Part shown: positions 32,060 through 40,810 of the stretch, one piece after another | How the letters are laid out: every line of letters begins with the position of its first letter | Position numbering within the stretch: position 1 is the first letter of the stretch | Assembly: GCA_012999515.1 (NCBI GenBank) | Contig: JABEEB010000001.1 | Coordinates: forward strand, 1,860,001-1,924,000 | Direction of reading: 5' to 3' | DNA from: Salifodinibacter halophilus | GTDB lineage: Bacteria; Pseudomonadota; Gammaproteobacteria; Nevskiales; Salinisphaeraceae | Length of the DNA: 64,000 nt | Translations under genes and position numbers: made by a program | The notes under the pieces: model-generated | Told to the model about the DNA's origin: nothing | The model's database searches: none | The model's input: only the letters and a program-made list of their open reading frames with translations

Positions 32060-32559
32060 TAGAACCCCCACTCAGTCGTTAGCGCGTTGTATTTGCTGGC
32101 GATTTCTGCTGTTGCAGTTTCGTCGCCGTTAGCGCGCGCTGTTTTGTGCTGTTTGAGTAGTGCTTTTTGAGCCTGGAAGAATTCACCGAACTCGCGTCCA
32201 CTGCGCTTTCTGTTTTCGATCCAGAATTTGGCCGTGCGGCCCAGGCCATCTCGATCGCAGGCCATTTCGGCTTGGTCGATATCCATGCTTTTGATCTTGT
32301 CGGCGCGGATATCTTCGCCCCAGTCTTTTTGCTTTTTGGAGCCTGTCAGCGCGATGCCGCCGAACATTTTTGCGGCAGCACGCGACTCCTCGGCCTTTTG
32401 CGAGACCGTGCCTTTGCTGGCTAAGCTGCGATGGCCGCCGTTGACATAGTCGATTTTTGGGTCGTATGCGAAGCCCGTTTCTAGGTCACGCCACACACCG
32501 TTTTGTTTTTCCGGCATGTCGGCATCGTTGATCCAAGCTTCGAAATTTTGTGCTGCCAT
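32059..32559 (-). CDS. hypothetical protein, first gene of the helicase operon
   Basis: 166 residues, charged and mostly helical. It has a conserved-looking core (CDRDGLGRTAKFWIENRKRS) and an N-terminal part with FEAWINDADMPEKQNGVW. It is preceded by a GGAGC ribosome site and a promoter-length gap containing a large inverted repeat. No function recognised; position suggests a partner of the helicase and methyltransferase. Confidence 0.55.
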   Translation of the reverse strand: MAAQNFEAWINDADMPEKQNGVWRDLETGFAYDPKIDYVNGGHRSLASKGTVSQKAEESRAAAKMFGGIALTGSKKQKDWGEDIRADKIKSMDIDQAEMACDRDGLGRTAKFWIENRKRSGREFGEFFQAQKALLKQHKTARANGDETATAEIASKYNALTTEWGF

Positions 32560-32666
32560 TTCCCGCTCCTTTAATAAGCTGAGCCAGCGGGGCCCATCCC
32601 CTGCTGTTAATTCCCATTAAACGGAAATTATTACAGCATGCAACGGGTTTTAGAGGGTTTGTGATT

Positions 32667-32723
32667 CGACTTTAGTCGCAGGCTCGTGCAACAGCACGCT
32701 GTTGCAATCGGTGCTTAAAGTCG
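32667..32723. repeat. nested inverted repeat in the gap between D and the helicase operon
   Basis: Outer arms CGACTTTA (32667-32674) and TAAAGTCG (32716-32723) enclose a perfect 20-bp palindrome, TGCAACAGCACGCTGTTGCA (32687-32706). The gap 32560-32792 has no gene. It may combine an operator for the leftward operon with a weak terminator of the late operon. No T run follows, so a simple rho-independent terminator is unlikely. Confidence 0.6.
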
Positions 32724-32792
32724 ACGCGCTGTGCGCCCGCACAATCGCCGATCGAAGCCGGGGCAATGGGGTTGGTTAGGGTCGAACTCGGC

Positions 32793-33803
32793 TTATGGGC
32801 CGCTATCGCGGCTCTGTCCGATCATTTCGAGCTTGAGATCGGTGGTGTAGCCGCTGGCCGTTAAATTGTGGGTCGCGGTCTTGATCTGCCAGCCGATGCC
32901 GTCGATGGGCGATGGTAGGCCGCTAATCTGCACCGGCATCTCGGCTACCAGATCCGCACGGCCCTCGGCTAGCGTATAGGACAGCCGGCGCTCACCACGC
33001 TGGATGCGCTGCCATTCGCTTTGGGCGGCCGCCAGTGCGTCGTCCTCGGTGGCGAATACTGCGCGCAAGTGCTTGGCGTGGTCCTGTTTGCCGGCGACCA
33101 CGGTGTGTTTGTCGCCGTCGTCCACCCGGTGCCAGTCGGCGGTGACACCACTGGTGCTGTCGCGGTCGGTGATCGAGTAGCGGTGGCGATCGCCGTCGGC
33201 GCGCGTGAGATGCGCACTCGGCAGCGATTGACCGCTGACGGTCTGGCCCTGGCCAGCGGGCAAAAAAAGCAGTTTATCGTCTTTGACCGCGGCGACGGCG
33301 TCGAATCGCTCGCCCAGGCGGGTCAAAAAATTGAGATCGGATTCATCGGTCTGATCGATGTGGGGAATAACTGTGTCTGCTAGATCGTCCTCCACGCGGT
33401 GGTCGATATCGTGGGTGCCGGCGATGGTATTGATGATCGCGCCGATGGCGATGTCGTCCCAGCTCTTGGTTTTTTTGCCCGGCAGTCGCGCGCGCATGTT
33501 TGCACTGCGGGCGAGGATCGACAGTGTATCCGGCGCGCCGCTATGCTCGATCTCGTCGGCGGTAAAATGGCCACGGTCGGTTAGGCCGTCGCCTTGCCAG
33601 CCGATGGCCACGCGGATGGTCACACCTGTCGGCGGGATCGCCAGCGAACCGTCGTCGACGAGATCCAGTTTCAGCTCGTCGGCATCGCCGCCGCTGTGAT
33701 CCGTCAGCCGCAGACTGGATAGCACGCGGCGCACCGTGGGCGTGATGACCTGGCCGTCGACCTCGATGCGGTAGTCGGGCGCTTTTGGATGCGCATCGGC
33801 CAT
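32793..33803 (-). CDS. D: tail protein gpD (baseplate hub)
   Basis: 336 residues, P2 gpD family. It has the beta-rich N-terminus (PDYRIEVDGQVITPTVRRVL) and the conserved ESDLNFLTRLGERFDAVAAV and LLFLPAGQG. GpD forms the hub between tail tube and spike. It is the last gene of the FI-FII-E-T-U-D late operon, as in P2. The length is slightly below that of P2 gpD (387). Confidence 0.9.
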   Translation of the reverse strand: MADAHPKAPDYRIEVDGQVITPTVRRVLSSLRLTDHSGGDADELKLDLVDDGSLAIPPTGVTIRVAIGWQGDGLTDRGHFTADEIEHSGAPDTLSILARSANMRARLPGKKTKSWDDIAIGAIINTIAGTHDIDHRVEDDLADTVIPHIDQTDESDLNFLTRLGERFDAVAAVKDDKLLFLPAGQGQTVSGQSLPSAHLTRADGDRHRYSITDRDSTSGVTADWHRVDDGDKHTVVAGKQDHAKHLRAVFATEDDALAAAQSEWQRIQRGERRLSYTLAEGRADLVAEMPVQISGLPSPIDGIGWQIKTATHNLTASGYTTDLKLEMIGQSRDSGP

Positions 33804-33805
33804 GG

Positions 33806-34276
33806 CTAGCCGATCCGGCGGTTGGCCGAGCCTAGCGCGAGCTGGTCAATATCGTCGGCTGTCAATTTGCCGATGCGTGCCTGGGCCTGATCGTCGTCGA
33901 CACGCTCCAGTGCCAGATCGAACCGGATGTGTGCGGCCGCGCCGTCGTGAAAAAAATGGTCGTGGGTCTCATTCAGCCGACTGATCACGTATACGCCGTA
34001 ATTGTGGCCGGTGCCCTCGATCAGCGGCCAGGCGTTGCCCTTTTCGGCCATGGCGCGCAGCTCGTCGAGATTTTGCTGGCCGCCAGTAAAATGCGGCAGC
34101 AATTCGCCGCGCAGTCGGATGGTGTCGTCGCCGGGGCCGAGGTACTGGTGCGCCGGCCGTGCGCCGACGCGGTCGCTTGTCGGGTGGCGCCATGCGGTCT
34201 GGCGCTGAAGTTCGTCGTAGGCCGCGGTCGATAGACCGAAAACGAATTGCCCATAGCTCATCATCATGGCCGTCAT
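33806..34276 (-). CDS. U: tail protein gpU
   Basis: 156 residues, P2 gpU family. The start MMSYGQFVFGLSTAAYDELQ and the later LIEGTGHNYGVYVISRL are typical (family pattern FxLxTxxY and GxxxGxWVI). GpU acts in tail completion near the tube end. It starts within a 4-bp overlap with the T stop and ends 3 bp before D. Confidence 0.88.
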   Translation of the reverse strand: MTAMMMSYGQFVFGLSTAAYDELQRQTAWRHPTSDRVGARPAHQYLGPGDDTIRLRGELLPHFTGGQQNLDELRAMAEKGNAWPLIEGTGHNYGVYVISRLNETHDHFFHDGAAAHIRFDLALERVDDDQAQARIGKLTADDIDQLALGSANRRIG

Positions 34277-37128
34277 TCCGTATCGTAGAGGGCCGAGCGG
34301 CGGCTGGCGGCCTGATCATAGCCGGCGTCGGCCAATGCGCGCTGGACCTCAGTCGCCACATGCTCGGACAGCGCGCGCTCGTCCATGCCTGGTGCTGCAT
34401 TAATCGTAATGCTGCCAATCAGCGGTCCGGTGGCCGCCGGTGCCGACCGGGCGGCCACCGGCGGCCGATTGTCGATGCCGATGTTTTGGCCAGCACTAGC
34501 TGGCATCGAGGCGCCGCCAGCCGCCACGCCCAGGCCAGCACCGGCGCTGGTCAGCGCACGCACCAGCGTGCCCATCTGGCCGACCGCCCGCGTTTGCTCA
34601 CGCGCCAGCCCCAGGCGGTAGCCCTCGACCGTATTCTGACCGAGGCCCATGAATACGCGCGACGGTGACTGGATACCGAGCTTGTTCTTGAACCATCCGA
34701 CCGTGCTGCTGCCGAGCCCGACCACGGCGTCTTTGACCGCGCCGCCGGCGTTTTTGAGGCCAGTGACGATGCCGTGGGCAATGGCTGATCCGAGCTGCAT
34801 GAATTTTTTCGGCAGCTCGTTGAGCAGCGCGGCTAGAGCGGTTTTTATAGCGCCGCCCAGCCCGTCAATGATGGCACTGCCGAGGGATTGGAATCGTTTG
34901 GGCACCTTGAGCCCGAGCGATTCGGCAGCCGCAACCAGGCCTTTGTAAATCAGCCCGAACGGTGACCAGTTGAGCGCGAGTTTGGCGACACCGCCGAGCC
35001 CTTCGCTGAATGCCTGCTTGATGCGCGCCCATGCTTGGTTTAATTGGGTGGGCAACGACCGGATGCCGTCCATGATCGCGCCACCAAGGCCGTCGACAAT
35101 CAGGCCGCCGAGCGTGCGGTACTTTTTGGGTATATCGACGCCGAGCAGCTGCAGCGCTTTGGTGAGGCCACGGTAAATCAGCCCGACGGGGCTCCAGTTC
35201 AGGATCAGCTTGGTGACGCCGGCGATGCCGTGGCTGAATGCGTCTTTGATGTCCTGCCAGCGCTGTGAAAACCAGGCGCTGACGCTGTCCCAGTGTTTGT
35301 AGAGCGCGTAGACTGCAACGCCGAGTGCGATCACGGCGCCGATGATCCAGGTGATCGGATTAGCCAGCAAAACGGCATTAAACGCAGCAAACGCCGCGGT
35401 AACAGCGGGCAGCGCCGCGCCGATGAGATAGATCGGCGCGATTATCGAGCCGAGCATCACTGTGAGCATGCCACCAACGGCGACGAGCGCAGCGACTGCA
35501 CCAGCCGCTGTCGTCAGCTTCGAGGCGAGCTCGGGGTTGGCTTTAATCCAGCTGCCGACCCCGCGCGTAATTGTGGTGATGGTTCCAATCAGGCCTCGCA
35601 ACGGGCCTTTGTTGGCGTCGGTCACGCTGATGCCGACCTCGTCCCATGCCGATTGGAGCGATTTCAGATCGCCGCCGATGTTGTCGGCCATGACAGACGC
35701 TTTTTTCGCGGTCTCGCCTTGGGCATTTTGCACCGAATGCAGCAGCCCTTGCAGCCCCTCTGAGCCGAGCTTGTCAATCAGCGAGGCCACGCCGGCGCCC
35801 GCACGGGTCCCGAAAATAGCCGACAAGTTGGCCGCGCGTTCGGCGTTGCCCATGTCGTTCGTGGCCTGGGCGACCTGCTGCAGGATGTTGGGGACCGATT
35901 TGAGATCGCCCTGCGCGTCGGTCAGGTCGAGCCCGAGGCCCTGGATGGCCTTGCGGGCCTTGGCCGTCGGCGCAGACAAGCGTTGCATCATCTGGCGCAG
36001 CGTCGTGCCGGCTTGCGAGCCTTGCACACCCATATTGCCGAGCACGCCAGCCAGTGCAGCCGACTGCTCTAGCGTCACGTCCAGACCCTTGGCCTGGCCG
36101 AGATATTTCATGGTGTCGCCGAGCATCTTGATGTTGACGTTGGCGTGCGTGGACGCCGCTGTGAGCGTGTCGACGACCCGGCTCATGTTGCCGGCTTGCT
36201 CGGGGTCGATCTGGAAAACGCCGGCGATGTTCGAGGTGATGTCAGCCGCACTGGATAGATCCAGCCCGCCGACCAGGGCTTCGTCCAGCACATCTTGCAT
36301 CGATGCGCGGATTGCGTCGGGGGTGAAGCCCGCGCGGGCCAGAAATGTCTGGCCAGCGGCGGTTTCGGTGGCCGAGAACTGCGTTGTGCTGCCTAGGTGG
36401 CGCGCTTGTTTTTTGAGCGCGTCGAGCTTTTTATTGCCCTGGTCCAGGCCGGTCACGGCCTGCAGCTCGCTGGTCTGCTCGCCGTAGGATACGCCGGGCG
36501 CCAGCATGCGCCCGGCGCCGTAAAGCGCGGCTGCGCCACCGGCCGCGGCGCCGAAGCCGCCCCCGCGCATCCGGCCGCCTAAATCGGCGCCCCGGCGGTA
36601 GCGTTCGGCCGCGCGCGCTGCGGCTTTTTGCCGTTTGGCGACGCGTGCCAGGCGCTGTTCTTGCGTTTTGATCTGTCGGTTGGTCGACTCGACCTTGCTG
36701 CCGAGCCGACGTTGGGCGCGCGCGTAATTACCCGTGATGCCGTCGGTCTTTTTGATCGTCCGGCGCATCTGCTCGAGCTCGCCTTGCTCGCCGGCATAGC
36801 GTTGTTTGAGCTTGCGCGCCTGCCGGATGGCTTTGTCGCGCGACTGGGTCAGGCGCTTGGTGGGGCCGTCGGCCTGTTTGATCTGGCGCGTCAGCGCCTT
36901 GATCTTTTCCTGCTCGGCATTCAGTGCTCGGCCGGTCTCGCGCGATGTCGATTTGAGCTTCTCGAAGCCCTTGAGGCGTTTTTGCGCCGCGTTGAGCTGA
37001 CCCAGCTGTTTGCGACTGGCTTTAAGCGCCTCGGCGGTTTTCGAGCCGCTGCGGTCGATTTTTTTAAGCGGTCGCGTGACTTTGTCGATCGCCCGCAGTG
37101 TGACCGATAGATTCAGATCCTGGGCCAT
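34273..37128 (-). CDS. T: tape measure protein gpT
   Basis: 951 residues. The N-terminal third is coiled-coil and rich in Lys, Gln and Ala (KPLKKIDRSGSKTAEALKAS onward). A tape-measure core follows (SAADITSNIAGVFQIDPEQA, QSAALAGVLGNMGVQGSQAG), then hydrophobic segments around AAGAVAALVAVGGMLTVMLG. Near the C-terminus two similar blocks recur (NWSPVGLIYRGLTKALQLLG and NWSPFGLIYKGLVAAAESLG). Its length sets tail length and is near P2 gpT (815) or a little longer. Confidence 0.9.
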   Translation of the reverse strand: MAQDLNLSVTLRAIDKVTRPLKKIDRSGSKTAEALKASRKQLGQLNAAQKRLKGFEKLKSTSRETGRALNAEQEKIKALTRQIKQADGPTKRLTQSRDKAIRQARKLKQRYAGEQGELEQMRRTIKKTDGITGNYARAQRRLGSKVESTNRQIKTQEQRLARVAKRQKAAARAAERYRRGADLGGRMRGGGFGAAAGGAAALYGAGRMLAPGVSYGEQTSELQAVTGLDQGNKKLDALKKQARHLGSTTQFSATETAAGQTFLARAGFTPDAIRASMQDVLDEALVGGLDLSSAADITSNIAGVFQIDPEQAGNMSRVVDTLTAASTHANVNIKMLGDTMKYLGQAKGLDVTLEQSAALAGVLGNMGVQGSQAGTTLRQMMQRLSAPTAKARKAIQGLGLDLTDAQGDLKSVPNILQQVAQATNDMGNAERAANLSAIFGTRAGAGVASLIDKLGSEGLQGLLHSVQNAQGETAKKASVMADNIGGDLKSLQSAWDEVGISVTDANKGPLRGLIGTITTITRGVGSWIKANPELASKLTTAAGAVAALVAVGGMLTVMLGSIIAPIYLIGAALPAVTAAFAAFNAVLLANPITWIIGAVIALGVAVYALYKHWDSVSAWFSQRWQDIKDAFSHGIAGVTKLILNWSPVGLIYRGLTKALQLLGVDIPKKYRTLGGLIVDGLGGAIMDGIRSLPTQLNQAWARIKQAFSEGLGGVAKLALNWSPFGLIYKGLVAAAESLGLKVPKRFQSLGSAIIDGLGGAIKTALAALLNELPKKFMQLGSAIAHGIVTGLKNAGGAVKDAVVGLGSSTVGWFKNKLGIQSPSRVFMGLGQNTVEGYRLGLAREQTRAVGQMGTLVRALTSAGAGLGVAAGGASMPASAGQNIGIDNRPPVAARSAPAATGPLIGSITINAAPGMDERALSEHVATEVQRALADAGYDQAASRRSALYDTE

Positions 37129-37129
37129 G

Positions 37130-37629
37130 TCATTGCCCTTGTGGCGCGTCTTTCGGCGGCTCCGAGCGCACCCGCGCGCGTTCGCGCCAGGCCATAAGGT
37201 CGGTCAGACTCATCGCGTCCATCGTCTCGGGCGGCCAGTGGAAGGCGATCGCAATGTCGGCCATCGCATCTTCCACGTTCCGGGGCAGCTCTAACTCGGG
37301 GTCGCGTCCGCCTGGGCGGCTTTCGTGAGCAAAAAACCGGCTACTGCCGAGCCGCACTGTACGAGATCGGCCGGATCCAGTCCCTGGACCTCCGACTTGG
37401 TAAGCACGGGTTGGCTGATGCGCGGGACCACGCTGGTCAGGGCGTCGACATCCATGCGCAGGACGTCGGTCAGTGCCACGCCACGCAATTCGCCAGCACC
37501 GGGCTTCCGCAGCGTGATGGTTTCGATGCTCGATTTGCCGCGCTGGATCGGCGTGTCGAGTGTGATGGTCTCGGCCGTGGCCGACTGCGTGTCGGCGGCA
37601 TCGGCAGACGTAGCGGATTCGTCGGACAT
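37130..37629 (-). CDS. tail assembly chaperone E+E' (programmed -1 frameshift product)
   Basis: A -1 shift at T TTT TTG (minus strand; plus 37330-37336) joins E to the overlapping frame. The text changes from AGFLLTK to GFFAHESRPGGRDPELEL, then reads through to the E' domain MADIAIAFHWPPETMDAMSL ending at 37130. The product is about 166 residues. P2 makes its E+E' tail chaperone by the same shift at the same heptamer. The E' domain has no ribosome site of its own that looks convincing, which fits expression only as a fusion. Confidence 0.85.
37291..37629 (-). CDS. E: tail assembly protein gpE
   Basis: 112 residues, P2 gpE family: TLDTPIQRGKSSIETITLRK, PGAGELRGVALTDVLRMDVD, then ALTSVVPRISQP and LDPADLVQCGSAVAGFLL. 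It is a chaperone that acts with the tape measure during tail assembly. Most ribosomes stop at 37291; a fraction shifts at the slippery site 37330-37336 to make E+E'. Confidence 0.9.
   Translation of the reverse strand: MSDESATSADAADTQSATAETITLDTPIQRGKSSIETITLRKPGAGELRGVALTDVLRMDVDALTSVVPRISQPVLTKSEVQGLDPADLVQCGSAVAGFLLTKAAQADATPS
37330..37336 (-). promoter_or_regulatory. slippery heptamer for E/E' frameshift
   Basis: On the minus strand the sequence is GGT TTT TTG in the E frame, giving the X XXY YYZ heptamer T TTT TTG. The -1 frame is open from here through E'. The heptamer is the same as that of P2. Confidence 0.85.
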
Positions 37630-37647
37630 GCGAGTCTCCGGGTCGGG

Positions 37648-38157
37648 TTACAGTTGCAGCGCGGCACGTCGGTCGGCCATACGGTCCTCGCCGCGGACGT
37701 TGAAAACCATGCCGGGGCCGTCGATCTCGATGATCGTCTCGTCGTCGATCGTGAGTTTGTAGTAGCTGCACGTCGTCGTGATCTGGGTGTCCGAGTCGTC
37801 ACCGGGGCTCGAATCCGCGCCACCGATGGTTTTGTCGCGGCCGCGCACGACGATCTCGACGGCTTTGATGGTGCCGTCCTCGTCGGACTCGTAGCTGCCG
37901 ACAAACCGGCGCTGAGTGGCGTCGTGGACCGGCGACCCGTACTCGTTGTAGATCTCGGCCAGCACGCCGGCGATGGTCCACTGGAACTCGATGACCTGCT
38001 GGCCCATATCCAGCTCGACCTCGGCATCCATGCCGCCGGCTCGGTACGACGTGACGTTGCGCGACAGCTCGGGGGTGGTCAGCGATTTAACTTGCCCTTG
38101 CCATGAGTTGCTGTCGCCGTAGAGATTGAAGTCTTTGAGCTTGTGGGGGAGCGCCAT
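37648..38157 (-). CDS. FII: tail tube protein gpFII
   Basis: 169 residues, P2 FII family. The N-terminus MALPHKLKDFNLYGDSNSWQ, then LTTPELSRNVTSYRAGGMDA and YYKLTIDDETIIEIDG, match the tail tube pattern. It polymerises inside the sheath. It is between FI and E as in P2. Confidence 0.93.
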   Translation of the reverse strand: MALPHKLKDFNLYGDSNSWQGQVKSLTTPELSRNVTSYRAGGMDAEVELDMGQQVIEFQWTIAGVLAEIYNEYGSPVHDATQRRFVGSYESDEDGTIKAVEIVVRGRDKTIGGADSSPGDDSDTQITTTCSYYKLTIDDETIIEIDGPGMVFNVRGEDRMADRRAALQL

Positions 38158-38169
38158 GATCGTCTCCGG

Positions 38170-39345
38170 TTACGCGGCCGCAACGCGGGTGGCGAAATCG
38201 GCCAGGTAGGTGTCGGTGATGTGCTGCTGAAAAACCAGGTTCTCGAGCGGCGGCACCGGCGTGTAGTCGTAGCTGATATAAAGTTTTCCCTTTTTCAGCA
38301 CGTCTTTCGGGTTCAGCGCATCGTCGAACCAGGCGCTTCCGCCGAGTAGATAGCCGAGTCGCGTCATCTGGCGCAGCTTGGCGTTAACGCCCTCGATCAG
38401 GTCTTTAGCGAGCGCAGGCGTCATCGGCTTGTCGACGACGGCAAACTGCGCCTCGGCTATGGTGTCGGCGATGATCTGCGCTGTGCGGGTGTAGTTCTCG
38501 AACGGGAAATAGCCGCTCGGGTCGGTCGTGCGCGAGCCCCAGAACCGGTAGCCGTTCTGGTTGATCAGCGTGGTGATGTTCGCGTCGTTGAGCAGGTCCG
38601 CGTCGGTGCCGGTGGACTGCAGGTCCCAGTAGACATCGCGGCTGATGCCGGTCACGCCATTAACGGGGATATTCGAGATCGTCTTGTGCCAGCCGACGGT
38701 TTCGTCGAGCTTGGCGCGCAGGCCGAGCACACGGGCCACGGCCGGCAGTGTCACGGTCGCCGCGGCATCGACATCGAAACCTTCGAACTGCGGCCAGACG
38801 GGCATCAGCTCGCGCGCGCCGAACGACTCGGCGTACGTTATCGCGTCCGATACCGTCGTCGCGCCATCGCAATAAACGTAGGCGAACGCCCGCAGCGTCT
38901 GGGCGAGGGTGATGAGCTCCTGGGCGACGGGTTCGGTGTCCAAATCGGGGCAGCCGAGAATTCGCGGGGTGACACCGAGCTTTTGTTTAGCCGATAGCAG
39001 CGCCTGCAGACCGGTCTTTTTGTTCTCGCTGGTGGTGGTGCCGATGACGTTGGCGTCGGTGTCGCTGTCCGTGGCGCCTTCTTCGACGCGGACCACGACC
39101 ACGACTGGATTCGCCTGGTCGGCGATGGCATTCAACGCGGGCTTCAGCGTACCGGATGTTCCGGCACCACCTTTTGCGTCGTCGACATTAGTGACCAGCG
39201 TGGGCGTATCCAGCGGGAACGCATCGGCGTCAGCGTCGGCAGCGGTGGCGACAAGGCCAATAATGGCGGTGGAAATCGTGCGGATCGGGCGGATGCCGTC
39301 GTTGATTTCGACAACGCGGACGCCGTGGTGGAAATCCTGGGGCAT
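38170..39345 (-). CDS. FI: contractile tail sheath protein gpFI
   Basis: 391 residues, P2 FI sheath family. Marks include the N-terminal HHGVRVVEINDGIRPIRTIS, the stretch LIPV-like ARELMPVWPQFEGFDV and the C-terminal FYFPFENY-type and PTFPLENLVFQ-like elements (SGYFPFENYTRTAQIIADTI, PVPPLENLVFQQHITD). It is the first gene of the FI operon, about 70 bp downstream of a candidate Ogr dyad. Confidence 0.93.
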   Translation of the reverse strand: MPQDFHHGVRVVEINDGIRPIRTISTAIIGLVATAADADADAFPLDTPTLVTNVDDAKGGAGTSGTLKPALNAIADQANPVVVVVRVEEGATDSDTDANVIGTTTSENKKTGLQALLSAKQKLGVTPRILGCPDLDTEPVAQELITLAQTLRAFAYVYCDGATTVSDAITYAESFGARELMPVWPQFEGFDVDAAATVTLPAVARVLGLRAKLDETVGWHKTISNIPVNGVTGISRDVYWDLQSTGTDADLLNDANITTLINQNGYRFWGSRTTDPSGYFPFENYTRTAQIIADTIAEAQFAVVDKPMTPALAKDLIEGVNAKLRQMTRLGYLLGGSAWFDDALNPKDVLKKGKLYISYDYTPVPPLENLVFQQHITDTYLADFATRVAAA

Positions 39346-39413
39346 GACGTGTACTCGCGGCAGCTTCTACCCCATGCTGCCGCGCGCGGGCGCTCAATGG
39401 CAGTCGTGGCTAG

Positions 39414-39433
39414 TGTCGTATGGCTGGGTGACA
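39414..39433 (-). promoter_or_regulatory. candidate Ogr site before the FI operon
   Basis: TGTCGT-N8-GTGACA, centred about 79 bp before the FI ATG. The same TGTC-N12-GACA dyad with identical spacing occurs before V and between O and P. In P2, Ogr dyads TGT-N12-ACA sit about 55 bp upstream of late transcription starts; here the spacing between TGT and ACA is 14. Confidence 0.65.
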
Positions 39434-39455
39434 CGCGGCAGTACCGAGGCGGCAA

Positions 39456-40493
39456 TCAGCCCCTAGACACCTTTGTGAAAACGGCCGCGTCGAGCAATTG
39501 GCTTTTTAGCGTATCGCTGTCGGCATGATCGGCGTGCGCGATCCATGAATTGATGCGGTTACGGATTTCGTCATGGGTGATCGTGTTGTTTCGGTAGCGG
39601 TGCTGCATGTTGCGGATGCGCCGTTTTATCCGCCGGATCGAGTCTTTTCGAAGCAAGCGCTTATGGGCCCAGATCTGGTAGCCGAGAAAATTCACGCCGC
39701 GGCTGGCTGGGAGCACGCTGGTCTTACTAAAGCGTAGGCCGAGACTGGCGAGCTGGGCGTCGAATTGATCGCGAATAGCAAGCGCTTCCTGTTTGCTGCG
39801 CACGAGTACGACCATGTCGTCCATATAACGGATGTATCGCCGCAGCCGCAGGTCGCGTTTGGCCCATTGGTCGATTTCGTTGCCGACGAGGTTGGCGATC
39901 CACTGGCTGACCAGGTTGCCGACGGGGATGCCGGTCGGATCCATTTCATCACTGCCAGCAGTGCTGTCGATGATGGTATCCAGCGCGCGTAGCGTGGCCG
40001 GGCACTGGACCTTTCGCCGCATCACTTTCTTAGCGAGACGGTGTGTTATTGACGGAAAATACTGGCTGATGTCCATTTTTAGCACCCAGCAATCGCCAGT
40101 TGCCGTCATGCCACGCAGCCATTGTTGGACGCGATCGGCACCGGCGTGCGTGCCTTTGCCGGGGCGGCAGGCATAGGTGTCATCGATCATGGATCGGTGC
40201 CATATCGGGCCGCAGATGCGGCAGATCGCGTGCTGGGCGACACGGTCGCGGTATGGGGCGGCGAGGATTTCGCGGCGCTTGGGCTCATAGACGCAGAATG
40301 CGCGGTAGCGGCCGGGCTGATATTCACCCCAGAGCAGCTCCATTTGCAGCGCGCCGAGGTTGGGCCACAGGTCAGCCTCGAATAACTGCACGTCGCGCCG
40401 ATCGCGCTTGCCGCGTCGTGCGAGTCGGTGAGCTGCGGCCAGATTGTCCCAGTCGATGACTTGCTCGATGAGCCGCTTGTTCTTGCTACCCAT
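39456..40493 (-). CDS. DGR reverse transcriptase
   Basis: 345 residues. RT motifs in order: KRREILAAPYRDRVAQHAI (RT1), YACRPGKGTHAGADRVQQWL (RT2), VLKMDISQYFPSIT (RT3, about 137-150), GIPVGNLVSQW (RT4), YIRYMDDMVVL (RT5, YMDD at about 223-226) and NFLGYQIW (RT7). The LVSQ ending of RT4 (GxxxSQ) is the DGR hallmark; group II intron and retroviral enzymes differ there. There is no maturase or endonuclease domain. With Avd it copies the template repeat into cDNA with errors at adenines. Confidence 0.95.
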   Translation of the reverse strand: MGSKNKRLIEQVIDWDNLAAAHRLARRGKRDRRDVQLFEADLWPNLGALQMELLWGEYQPGRYRAFCVYEPKRREILAAPYRDRVAQHAICRICGPIWHRSMIDDTYACRPGKGTHAGADRVQQWLRGMTATGDCWVLKMDISQYFPSITHRLAKKVMRRKVQCPATLRALDTIIDSTAGSDEMDPTGIPVGNLVSQWIANLVGNEIDQWAKRDLRLRRYIRYMDDMVVLVRSKQEALAIRDQFDAQLASLGLRFSKTSVLPASRGVNFLGYQIWAHKRLLRKDSIRRIKRRIRNMQHRYRNNTITHDEIRNRINSWIAHADHADSDTLKSQLLDAAVFTKVSRG

Positions 40494-40654
40494 TCAGTCC
40501 CTTATTCAAGTCGACCGGCCGGGGCGTTCGCGTGCGCTACTGACGCCGGCCAGGCTATCGTTTTCGGCCCGCCGAAGCGGGACCAGGACAGATCGGCTGA
40601 CCCCTGTTGGGTCGCGGTGACGGCGAGTTCCGCGCCATCCTCTCGATGCAAAGG

Positions 40655-40781
40655 GTCACAGACGCCGCGCAGGCCAATGTTGCCGTTCGAATTCCACGGA
40701 TTATGATTCGAATTCAAACAGCGGGCGCCACAGCGCACGCCGTCATCGAAACGGCCACCGCCGCCGAACGAGCGCCAGCCG
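40655..40781 (-). repeat. DGR template repeat (TR)
   Basis: 127 bp, aligned without gaps to 41179-41305. It lies in the non-coding gap between avd and the RT gene, the usual place. On the minus strand it would encode LNSNHNPWNSNGNIGL where the target has LDSTPNPWSSNGDVGL. The region is rich in AAT/AAC codons, typical of a DGR template. It differs from the variable repeat only at seven template adenines. Confidence 0.95.
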
Positions 40782-40810
40782 GCGCCGAAACCCGATCTGC
40801 CCTCTACTTA

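Noticed and set aside
32667-32723. Integron attC site
   Set aside because: No core sites of the GTTRRRY type at the ends and no cassette array or integron integrase in the window.
35462-36487. 341-codon plus-strand frame
   Set aside because: Antisense of the tape measure gene in a GC-rich region; composition without family marks.
39456-40493. Retron or group II intron reverse transcriptase
   Set aside because: The SQ-type motif 4, the Avd gene and the TR/VR pair with adenine-only differences identify a DGR. There is no msr/msd, maturase or intron boundary.
40655-40781. Template repeat as a real coding region (NSNHNPW frame)
   Set aside because: The frame lacks a proper start and sits between avd and the RT gene; the similarity to the target C-terminus is due to template function.
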